Assembly: GCA_025938055.1 (NCBI GenBank)
Contig: JAICQC010000227.1
Coordinates: 1-7,699 of the forward strand
Origin: Anaerolineales bacterium
GTDB taxonomy: Bacteria > Chloroflexota > Anaerolineae > Anaerolineales > Villigracilaceae
Direction of reading: 5' to 3'
Length of the DNA: 7,699 nt
Position numbers and translations under genes: made by a program. Under the pieces are notes generated by a model, which was not told the DNA's origin, ran no database searches, and worked only from the letters and a program-made list of their open reading frames with translations. This document shows positions 1 through 5,636 of the stretch, piece by piece; position 1 is the first letter of the stretch; the number at the start of each line of letters is the position of its first letter.

Positions 1-1335
1 CAGATCATCAATGATAAGTCGCTGGATCAGGCTGTCAACGCGACGACATTGCCCGGGCTGGTGGGACATGTGATCGTCATGCCCGATATGCACCAGGGCT
101 ACGGCTTCCCTATCGGCGGCGTCGCGGCGACGGAGTATCCGCATGGCGTCATTTCGCCCGGCGCGATCGGCTACGATATTAACTGTGGTGTGCGACTGCT
201 CGCATCCAGCATTGATTTCGAATCGGCGCGCGGGGAGATGGACAGGCTGGCAACACTGCTCAATCAGTATTGTCCGAGCGGTGTTGGGAAAGAGGGCGCG
301 ATTAAATTGAATCTGAAAGAATTAGACCAGGTGTTGCTCAATGGTTCGCGTTGGGCGCTGAAGAATGGATATGCCACCGAAGCCGATCTGGCGCGGACCG
401 AGGAGTCTGGTTCGGTGGAGGGAGCCGATCCAGCGCAGGTGTCTGAGCGCGCCAAAGAACGCGGACGCGAACAGATCGGTTCCCTGGGTGCGGGCAATCA
501 CTTCATCGAAGTGGATGTTGTGGATCAGATATTCAATGAAGAAGCTGCGAATGCAATGGGTCTTTACAATGGGTGTCTGGTCGTACAGATCCACTGCGGC
601 TCGCGCGGGCTGGGGCACCAGGTCTGCACCGATTATGTCCAATCGTTCCAGAATGCCGTGCGCAAATATGGCATCGACCTGCCCGACCGTGAGCTGGTCT
701 GCGCGCCGATGGATTCGCCGGAGGGGAAGGCATATATGGCTGCCATGCGCGCCGCGGCAAACTTTGCGTTTGCGAACCGCCAGTTGTTGGCGCATTCGGC
801 ACGGCGCGCGTTCGAAGAGACATTTGCTCCCAAAACTCGAAGCTGGCATTTACACCAGGTCTACGATATTGCTCATAACATGGGCAAACTCGAGACCCAT
901 GAGATCGACGGCAGGCAGGTAAAGGTCTGTGTCCACCGCAAAGGCGCGACGCGCGCCTTCGGTCCCGGCTCACCGGGCTTACCGCCGGAATACAGCAAGA
1001 TCGGTCAGCCTGTGATCATCCCCGGTTCGATGGGCACTGCTTCCTGGGTGCTGGTCGGCACCGAAGGCAGCATGGCACGATCACTTGGTTCTTCCTGTCA
1101 CGGCGCGGGACGCGTCATGTCCCGGTCGAAAGCCAAGAAAGAAGTCCAGGGTGATGTATTGAGGAGGGAATTGGAAACGCGCGGCATCAAAGTCCGCGCC
1201 GGGTCGTTGCCCGGGCTGGCGGAGGAAGCGCCCTCTGCTTATAAGGATGTGGACATGGTCGTGGAAACGGTCAGCGAAGCAGGCATCGCGAAAAAGGTCG
1301 CGCGGTTGTTGCCTGTAGCCGTGATCAAGGGATGA
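1..1335 (+). CDS. rtcB: RtcB family RNA-splicing ligase (5' end outside the window)
   Basis: RtcB joins RNA 2',3'-cyclic phosphate or 3'-phosphate ends to 5'-OH ends, using GTP and Mn2+, in tRNA splicing or RNA repair. The reading frame is open from base 1, so the gene starts upstream; the TTG at 49 lies inside the conserved region and is not a credible start. Counting from that TTG codon, the family's metal and guanylylation residues are all visible: [13 protein letters not shown] (12-24), DINCGVR (D43, C46), GAGNHF (N150, H151), [10 protein letters not shown] (H182), DIAHN (H276), HRKGATRA (297-303), and SSCHGAGR with H351, the residue that is guanylylated in characterised RtcB. About 444 codons are present against a family length near 480, so only a short N-terminal piece is missing. 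The stop is TGA at 1333-1335. It converges on murA with a 57-base gap. No archease gene is visible. The protein looks intact and active. Confidence 0.96.
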   Translation, partial: QIINDKSLDQAVNATTLPGLVGHVIVMPDMHQGYGFPIGGVAATEYPHGVISPGAIGYDINCGVRLLASSIDFESARGEMDRLATLLNQYCPSGVGKEGAIKLNLKELDQVLLNGSRWALKNGYATEADLARTEESGSVEGADPAQVSERAKERGREQIGSLGAGNHFIEVDVVDQIFNEEAANAMGLYNGCLVVQIHCGSRGLGHQVCTDYVQSFQNAVRKYGIDLPDRELVCAPMDSPEGKAYMAAMRAAANFAFANRQLLAHSARRAFEETFAPKTRSWHLHQVYDIAHNMGKLETHEIDGRQVKVCVHRKGATRAFGPGSPGLPPEYSKIGQPVIIPGSMGTASWVLVGTEGSMARSLGSSCHGAGRVMSRSKAKKEVQGDVLRRELETRGIKVRAGSLPGLAEEAPSAYKDVDMVVETVSEAGIAKKVARLLPVAVIKG

Positions 1336-1347
1336 TGAAGTAGTCAA

Positions 1348-1388
1348 GTACACAGGTATACAAGTAGACATGTAATTCACCTGTGTAC
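1348..1388. terminator. Hairpin between convergent rtcB and murA, possible terminator
   Basis: A perfect 10-base inverted repeat is present: GTACACAGGT at 1348-1357 and ACCTGTGTAC at 1379-1388. An inner TACA/TGTA pair (1359-1362 with 1371-1374) would extend the stem across an asymmetric internal loop. It fills the gap between two convergent genes, where a shared terminator is expected. On the plus strand it is followed by a loosely T-rich tail (TTTACTCTTTT) that runs into the murA stop codon. On the minus strand there is no T-run. The role as terminator is therefore inference. Confidence 0.4.
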
Positions 1389-1392
1389 CTGT

Positions 1393-2673
1393 TTACTCTT
1401 TTACCCTTTCGATCTTCGCGCCCAGGGCGCGTAGTTTTTCATCCACATCCTGGTAGCCGCGCTCGATCTGACTGATATTGCGGATTGTGGATTGTCCCTT
1501 TGCAGCGAGCGCCGCCAGCAGCATGGACATACCGGCGCGAATGTCGGGGCTTTCCAGGTGCTCACTGTATAGTTGATTTGGTCCCTGCACCAGACAGCGA
1601 TAGGGATCGCAGAGAATGATTTTGGCGCCCATGCCTACCAGCTTGTCTGTGAAATACATGCGCCCGGAGAACATCCAGTCATGGAACATCACCGAGCCGC
1701 TGGCTTGCGTGGCGACTGTAATAGCGATGCTGATTAAGTCAGTTGGGAAAGCGGGCCAGACGTTCGTCTTGATCTCCGGGATCGCGCCATCGAGGTCGGG
1801 AACGATTTTCAGCTCCTGCTCGGCAGGGACGATCAGGTCATCCCCATCCACCTGCCAGGTAACGCCCAGCCGTTCAAAGACATGTGCAATCATGTGCAGG
1901 TTATCCACGCCGGCATTCTTGACGCGCACATTTCCGTGTGTGACAGCCGCCGCGCCTACGAAGCTGATTACCTCCAGATAATCCGGTCCGATGGTGAATT
2001 CACCGCCATGCAGTTTTGACACGCCATGAATGTGGAGTGTATTCGAGCCCACCTCTTCGATCTGCGCGCCCATCAGGTTCAGGAAATAACACAGCTCCTG
2101 CACATGCGGCTCTGAAGCAGCATTGCGGATGACGGTATCACCCCTTGCCGTCACAGCCGCCATGATGGCGTTCTCGGTAGCAGTTACGCTTGCTTCATCC
2201 ATCAGGAAATCCGCGCCGCGCAAACCATCTGCCTGGAAGCTGAAGCCGCGGTCATATTCCACATCCACGCCGAGGGCGCGCAGGGCAAGGATATGAGTAT
2301 CGAGCCGCCGGCGGCCGATCACATCTCCACCGGGAGGTGGCAACTTAAACTCTCCGATACGCGCAGCCAATGGACCCGCGATGAGGATGGAGGCGCGGAT
2401 GCGGCGGCAGAGATCCGGGTTCAGGTCCGCGAGCCGCAGGTCGCGGGCGGTGACACGCCATGAGGTTGCATCGAGGTCTTCGATCTGCGCGCCGAGGCTT
2501 TCGATCAACCTGCGCATGACGCGCATATCCTCGATCTGCGGGATGTTGTGCAGGGTGATGGGTTCATCCGTGAGCAGGGCTGCAGCCAACAGGGGCAGTG
2601 CCGCGTTCTTGTTACCTGCCGGGGTCACCTCTCCGTGCAGTGGAACCCTGCCTTCAATAAGGAATTTTTCCAT
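1393..2673 (-). CDS. murA: UDP-N-acetylglucosamine 1-carboxyvinyltransferase (MurA), Asp-type active site
   Basis: MurA transfers enolpyruvate from PEP to UDP-GlcNAc, the first committed step of peptidoglycan synthesis, in the cytoplasm. Visible family features include the N-terminal EKFLIEG, the GNKNAALPLLAAALL segment carrying the Lys-Asn pair that binds substrate, the PPPGGDVIGRRRLDTH active-site loop, PAFPTDL with the general-base Asp, and the C-terminal RAGMSMLLAALAAKG and ERGYQDVDEKLRALGA motifs with their Arg residues. Length (426 aa) is normal. The loop residue that is Cys115 in E. coli is Asp here (codon at 2323-2325, residue 117 from this start). I chose the ATG at 2671-2673 because AAGAGAG lies six bases before it; an in-frame ATG two codons earlier (2677-2679) would have no spacer from that Shine-Dalgarno. 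A murA-directed promoter candidate lies at 2800-2828. The product call is firm; the start choice is moderate. Confidence 0.97.
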   Translation of the reverse strand: MEKFLIEGRVPLHGEVTPAGNKNAALPLLAAALLTDEPITLHNIPQIEDMRVMRRLIESLGAQIEDLDATSWRVTARDLRLADLNPDLCRRIRASILIAGPLAARIGEFKLPPPGGDVIGRRRLDTHILALRALGVDVEYDRGFSFQADGLRGADFLMDEASVTATENAIMAAVTARGDTVIRNAASEPHVQELCYFLNLMGAQIEEVGSNTLHIHGVSKLHGGEFTIGPDYLEVISFVGAAAVTHGNVRVKNAGVDNLHMIAHVFERLGVTWQVDGDDLIVPAEQELKIVPDLDGAIPEIKTNVWPAFPTDLISIAITVATQASGSVMFHDWMFSGRMYFTDKLVGMGAKIILCDPYRCLVQGPNQLYSEHLESPDIRAGMSMLLAALAAKGQSTIRNISQIERGYQDVDEKLRALGAKIERVKE

Positions 2674-2774
2674 GTTCATCTCTCTTGAAACGTTGGGATG
2701 AACCTTGCGAAAGTTTTCTCAGGGCATGTGTACCCCACCCCAACCTTCTCAAGGTTATGTGCTTTATGTTCCAT

Positions 2775-2793
2775 GATATCCCCGGGGAATATC
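2775..2793. promoter_or_regulatory. Near-perfect palindrome at the predicted murA transcription start
   Basis: The sequence reads GATATCCCCGGGGAATATC, that is GATAT-CCCC-GGGG-(A)-ATATC, a nine-base-pair palindrome with one extra base. It begins about seven bases downstream of the minus-strand -10 candidate at 2800-2805, so it would cover roughly +1 to +19 of the murA transcript. That is a common operator position, but it could equally be a 5'-leader hairpin. No regulator is identified. Confidence 0.35.
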
Positions 2794-2799
2794 GCCGCG

Positions 2800-2828
2800 A
2801 TTGTAAGGCAGTTTGCAAGCTTCGGCAA
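2800..2828 (-). promoter_or_regulatory. Candidate sigma-70-type promoter for murA
   Basis: On the minus strand TTGCCG (2828 to 2823) and TACAAT (2805 to 2800) are separated by exactly 17 bases. TACAAT matches five of six bases of the -10 consensus and TTGCCG matches four of six of the -35 consensus. It points toward murA and would give a leader of about 120 bases. Experimental support is absent. Confidence 0.4.
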
Positions 2829-2916
2829 GAAGAACGCTCCCTGGCACTTACCCGCCACTGTGCAGCGTCCCCGAAGCATAGCGGAGTGGGAGGGCAAGTG
2901 TGCACCTTCGGCAAAC
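2811..2916. repeat. Imperfect inverted-repeat module, possible structured RNA
   Basis: Bases 2845-2859 pair with 2885-2900 over 13 positions with two small interruptions (CACTT/AAGTG, CCC/GGG, CCACT/AGTGG). An outer six-base stem is possible between GTTTGC (2811-2816) and GCAAAC (2911-2916). A nine-base direct repeat, CTTCGGCAA, occurs at 2820-2828 and 2906-2914 and brackets the inner stem. CCGAAGC at 2871-2877 could alternatively pair with GCTTCGG at 2819-2825. I do not recognise a known RNA family. It could be a small RNA, a leader element or a decayed palindromic repeat; the strand is undetermined. Confidence 0.35.
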
Positions 2917-3014
2917 ACACGCTAGTGAGCATACCTCATAATTCTGATGTCAGGCGCTCCCCTTACAGTCAACCTACATATCTTTGCGGATAATCTTTGT
3001 CGTTTTCTTTGGGC

Positions 3015-3020
3015 TATAAT
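3015..3020 (+). promoter_or_regulatory. Consensus -10 box (TATAAT) immediately before the prepilin peptidase start
   Basis: A perfect TATAAT ends seven bases before the ATG at 3028. No good -35 is seen 16-18 bases upstream (the best hexamers there are AATCTT or ATCTTT). If used, transcription would begin at or right next to the start codon, giving a leaderless or nearly leaderless mRNA. It would also exclude the upstream in-frame ATG at 2947 as the start. Confidence 0.45.
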
Positions 3021-3027
3021 GGTAAGG

Positions 3028-3819
3028 ATGGATGTTACCCTTCTGATCCCCGTGATTCTTGGCTGGCTTGCCGGGCTCGTCATCAACTACATCTCCGATG
3101 TCCTTCCGGTGACCCGCCGCTTGAGCCAGCCCGCCTGCGTGTACTGCCAGTCTCATTTTTCCTGGCAGGATTATTTGACTCTACGCAGCTGCCGAAATTG
3201 CGGGAGGGCGCGCAGTCTGCGCACATGGCTGGTGCAGATTTTAACTATCTTAGCGTTCGTGTACGCCTGGCTGAATCCTCCCCAGGCGCTGGGGATTCCT
3301 CTTGGTATGCTGGTGATCGTTTATTTTGGTATCATTACTGTCATTGATCTGGAGCACCGCTTAATCCTGCATCCCACCAGCCTGGCAGGCGCAGTGCTGG
3401 GCTTCATCGTCGGGACCTACATTCACGGCTATAGCCTGGGAGATGGACTTCTGCTTGGGACTGGGAAGTCCCTGCTGGGCGGGCTCTTCGGCTTCGGCGT
3501 GATGTTCCTGCTCTACCAGTTTGGCGCACTCGTGGCGCGTTACCGGGCACGCAAGATGCAGGCTGCCGGTCAGGCGGAAGATGAGGAGGAAGCGTTGGGC
3601 GGCGGCGACGTATACCTGGCGGGTGTGCTCGGACTCATGCTCGGCTGGCCCTTCATCTGGGATGCGCTGCTTCTGGGTGTTCTGCTCGGTGGATTGATCA
3701 GTTTCCTCTTTATTGTTGCGCTGCTTGTCCGCCGTCGCTACTCCAGCGATGCACTGATGACTTTCATCCCTTATGGTCCTTATTTCATTATTGGTGCGTT
3801 TTATTTACTCTTCCTGTAA
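3028..3819 (+). CDS. Type IV prepilin peptidase, A24 family (PilD/TadV-like)
   Basis: An integral membrane aspartic protease that removes the short leader of type IV pilin-like proteins. From the ATG at 3028 the protein has 263 residues and is very hydrophobic, with several membrane segments. It has the N-terminal cytoplasmic domain with two Cys pairs (C37/C40 and C55/C58, CVYC and CRNC) typical of PilD-type bifunctional enzymes. The two catalytic Asp candidates are D107 in VIDLEHRLI and D194 in GGGDVYLAG, the GxGD motif. The C-terminal IPYGPYFIIGAFYL matches the family's PFGPFL-like end. The acidic stretch EDEEEAL precedes the GGGD loop. An in-frame ATG at 2947 would add 27 residues but overlaps the TATAAT box and spoils the expected short N-terminus before the first membrane segment; ATG 3019 is another option. 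The TadE-like genes that follow are likely substrates. Whether the methyltransferase activity is present cannot be judged. Confidence 0.9.
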   Translation: MDVTLLIPVILGWLAGLVINYISDVLPVTRRLSQPACVYCQSHFSWQDYLTLRSCRNCGRARSLRTWLVQILTILAFVYAWLNPPQALGIPLGMLVIVYFGIITVIDLEHRLILHPTSLAGAVLGFIVGTYIHGYSLGDGLLLGTGKSLLGGLFGFGVMFLLYQFGALVARYRARKMQAAGQAEDEEEALGGGDVYLAGVLGLMLGWPFIWDALLLGVLLGGLISFLFIVALLVRRRYSSDALMTFIPYGPYFIIGAFYLLFL

Positions 3820-3919
3820 TTTGCAAAAATGTCAGGTGTACTTAGTACGAATGTCGCATTGGACGAACCAGCAGGGACAGTAAACTAAGAATTAGGACGA
3901 TTAGGAATCAGGAATTATT

Positions 3920-5050
3920 ATGAAATTTAACTGGCTCTCTCCTCAGAAGACCAAGGCGCAGGCGATGGTGGAATTTGCCATCGTACTGCCTATGTTGCTC
4001 CTCCTGCTATACGGTTTGCTGGAAGCAGGTCGACTGCTCTTCATTTACTCCACGATTGTGACTGCCAGCCGCCAGGCGGTTCGTTACGGCTCCGCGACAG
4101 GTATTGGGACCGGAACCGTCCCGCGCTACCAGGACTGCGCCGGTATCCGCGCCGCTGCGCAACGGACGGACTTCCTGGACGCCTTTGGCGACGAAGATAT
4201 TTTGATCCAATATGACACAGGACCTGGAAGTACACCAACCACTTTCTGCACGGCAGGAATGGCCGCGGATGCCAGTTTTATCCCATTGACTACAAATAAT
4301 AATCGCCTGTTAGTCAACATTGAGGGCGATTATCTTCCGATTGTTCCCAGGATCGTAGGTTTCCTCGAGCGCTCGGTTGCCAATAGCAATCCAATTGAAG
4401 CGCAAAGTGCACGTACGGTTTTGGTGAGCGTCTCGATCCAGGTGACCGTGCCTCCCTCCACGTGGACGGCTTCTACACCGACTGCTACAAACACCCTGAC
4501 GCCGACCCCCACGCCCACCCCGACGAACACACCCACCAGGACTCCGACTCCTACACCGGTCTTTACCAACACGCCAAGCAGCACACCAACCCGAACACTT
4601 ACGCCTACAGCCACTAGCACCGCAACGATCACACGGACACCTACCAGCGTTGCATCACCAGTGCCGGTATGCAATAATATCTCCAAGGGAGCAATTACGA
4701 TATCTGGAAATACCATGTCGCTGACCATTACGAATCCAAATTCCTGGACACTCACGGTTCTGGATGTGTTTGTGAAATGGAACAGTGATAAGGGTCATCA
4801 GACAGGAAACGATAAGACTTTACAGTTGCTTAGTGCAAGCCTGGGAAGCCAGTTCTGGAGCGGTAACAACCCGGGTCCAAGCACTACGCTTAATCCAGTC
4901 ACTCCCGCAACGATCCCACCCGGTACTTCAACGATCGTCTTTACATTTGATCAATCCTATGATCGCCCTGATGACTCGGAAGAGATTTTGATCAATTTCG
5001 CGACGCCGGGTTGTCAGAATAATCCCATTCACGTAACTCCCCAACCCTAA
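3920..5050 (+). CDS. TadE-like pseudopilin fused to a Thr/Pro linker and a C-terminal beta-rich domain
   Basis: The N-terminus (residues 1-50) is a TadE-type pseudopilin: a short basic leader, then AQAMVEFAIVLPMLLLLLYGLLEAGRL-like sequence with Glu18 and one membrane helix. Residues about 50-178 form the extracytoplasmic TadE-like body. Residues about 178-248 are a low-complexity Thr/Pro/Ser linker. Residues about 249-376 look like a compact beta-rich domain starting at Cys251 and ending at Cys365, with alternating hydrophobic strands and an IPPGTSTIVFTF segment. Ordinary TadE proteins are about 130-200 residues, so this one is clearly extended. The start ATG has AGGA seven bases upstream. 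It shares its last base with a possible ATG of the next gene. The likely role is a minor pilin or pilus-assembly protein displayed outside the membrane; the function of the tail is unknown. The TadE assignment is good, the beta-domain description is inference from pattern. Confidence 0.85.
   Translation: MKFNWLSPQKTKAQAMVEFAIVLPMLLLLLYGLLEAGRLLFIYSTIVTASRQAVRYGSATGIGTGTVPRYQDCAGIRAAAQRTDFLDAFGDEDILIQYDTGPGSTPTTFCTAGMAADASFIPLTTNNNRLLVNIEGDYLPIVPRIVGFLERSVANSNPIEAQSARTVLVSVSIQVTVPPSTWTASTPTATNTLTPTPTPTPTNTPTRTPTPTPVFTNTPSSTPTRTLTPTATSTATITRTPTSVASPVPVCNNISKGAITISGNTMSLTITNPNSWTLTVLDVFVKWNSDKGHQTGNDKTLQLLSASLGSQFWSGNNPGPSTTLNPVTPATIPPGTSTIVFTFDQSYDRPDDSEEILINFATPGCQNNPIHVTPQP
4451..4663 (+). 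repeat. Low-complexity Thr/Pro linker-coding repeat
   Basis: This stretch encodes about 70 residues made almost only of Thr, Pro, Ser and Asn in irregular TPT/TNT/TRT units. The codons are mixed (ACC, ACG, ACA, ACT with CCG, CCC, CCA, CCT), so it is not a recent exact tandem expansion. Such linkers are typical of surface proteins and are common in Anaerolineae-type genomes. Thr-rich segments like this are frequent O-glycosylation targets, which is inference here. Confidence 0.8.
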
Positions 5051-5070
5051 TGGCTGAAGAAGAGACAACC

Positions 5071-5520
5071 ATGAAACGGATCAAAAGTGAACGCGGGCAA
5101 AGTCTTGTCGAACTGGGCATCAGCCTGTTGATATTGTTATATCTCCTGGCGGGTGCCGTGGAGTTTGGGATCCTGTTCTTCCAGTTTGTGCAGCTGCGCG
5201 ATGCCGCCCAGGAGGGTGCGCTATATGGCTCGATGAATCCTCCAACTAATGCAGGTGACAACATTGGAATCAATGCAATTATTACAAGAGCTAAATACTC
5301 ATCGCCAACAAGCTCACCTATCGATCTTATCAATGACCCAGATGTAGACATTAAAGTAACTGTCACGGACGGACAATACTGTGAAGGCGGTTCGCTCGAA
5401 GTAGAAGTCACCTACCCTCATCAGATCTTCATGCCCTTCATGCCGCAAATACTCAACCGCACAGAAATCCCTCTGACTGCTACAGTGGTGGATACGATCC
5501 TCACGCCAATCTGTCCTTAA
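5071..5520 (+). CDS. TadE-like pseudopilin
   Basis: A small (149 aa) single-pass protein with the standard TadE N-terminus: MKRIKSERG, then QSLVELGISLLILLYLLAG. Gly9 followed by a Glu at the fifth position (G|QSLVE) is the classic prepilin peptidase cleavage context. The remaining residues form an extracytoplasmic domain with two Cys residues (one in QYCEGG, one in the C-terminal PICP). I chose ATG 5071 because GAAGAGA sits six bases before it and it gives the usual leader length. ATG 5050 overlaps the upstream stop codon by one base (TAATG) and would add seven residues (MAEEETT); translational coupling from that start is a real alternative. It is probably co-transcribed with the upstream fused TadE gene and is a minor pilin or assembly factor of the Tad pilus. 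Confidence 0.88.
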   Translation: MKRIKSERGQSLVELGISLLILLYLLAGAVEFGILFFQFVQLRDAAQEGALYGSMNPPTNAGDNIGINAIITRAKYSSPTSSPIDLINDPDVDIKVTVTDGQYCEGGSLEVEVTYPHQIFMPFMPQILNRTEIPLTATVVDTILTPICP

Positions 5521-5545
5521 AATCGCCAGCAAGTTGTCACTATCT

Positions 5546-5585
5546 TTAGGGAGTGTCTGAATATAATCTGTTCGGCACTCCCTGA
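5546..5585. terminator. Hairpin between tadE-like and tadG-like genes; weak terminator or attenuator
   Basis: AGGGAGTG (5548-5555) and CACTCCCT (5576-5583) form a perfect eight-base inverted repeat, extendable by one wobble and one A-T pair. The 20-base loop contains a perfect TATAAT (5562-5567). The downstream tail, GACTATTTATC, is only mildly T-rich, so it may be a weak terminator, a processing hairpin, or chance. A TTGTCA at 5534-5539 lies 22 bases before the TATAAT, too far for a normal promoter. Confidence 0.35.
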
Positions 5586-5636
5586 CTATTTATCAGTAGA
5601 AACAAGCAAAAGATCACACGGTGAAGAAAACAAACC

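Larger units (their letters stand above)
2674..3014. other. Divergent intergenic region between murA and the prepilin peptidase gene
   Basis: I see no credible gene in these roughly 340 bases; the short open frames here are mutually overlapping and resemble nothing I recognise. What can be seen: a six-base-stem hairpin at 2742-2756 (AACCTT, loop CTC, AAGGTT) in the predicted murA leader; a near-palindrome at 2775-2793; a minus-strand promoter candidate at 2800-2828; and a long imperfect inverted repeat at 2811-2916. The bases from about 2917 to 3014 show no clear structure and lead into the -10 box at 3015. Confidence 0.6.

Noticed and set aside
365..922. Plus-strand open frame inside rtcB in another frame, with overlapping minus-strand frames
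   Set aside because: All overlap the clearly conserved RtcB frame and show Arg/Trp-rich or Ser/Arg-rich sequence typical of GC-driven spurious frames.
2685..2993. Several short overlapping frames in the murA-peptidase gap
   Set aside because: They overlap each other on both strands, have no ribosome-binding sites or recognisable motifs, and cover inverted repeats.
2947..3027. Upstream ATG extension of the prepilin peptidase
   Set aside because: The extension would cross a perfect TATAAT box and places 27 non-membrane residues before the usual first membrane helix.
3859..3886. Possible promoter TTGGAC-16-TAAACT before the fused TadE gene
   Set aside because: Both hexamers are weak matches and the pair is no better than expected by chance in this AT-richer gap.
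4475..4663. CRISPR-like or exact tandem repeat
   Set aside because: The repetition is in protein composition only; the codons vary and there is no constant repeat length or spacer.
4330..4755. Minus-strand open frame with many Val/Gly repeats
   Set aside because: It is the antisense shadow of the Thr/Pro linker in the fused TadE gene; the repeated Val-Gly pattern comes from reading ACN-CCN codons in reverse.
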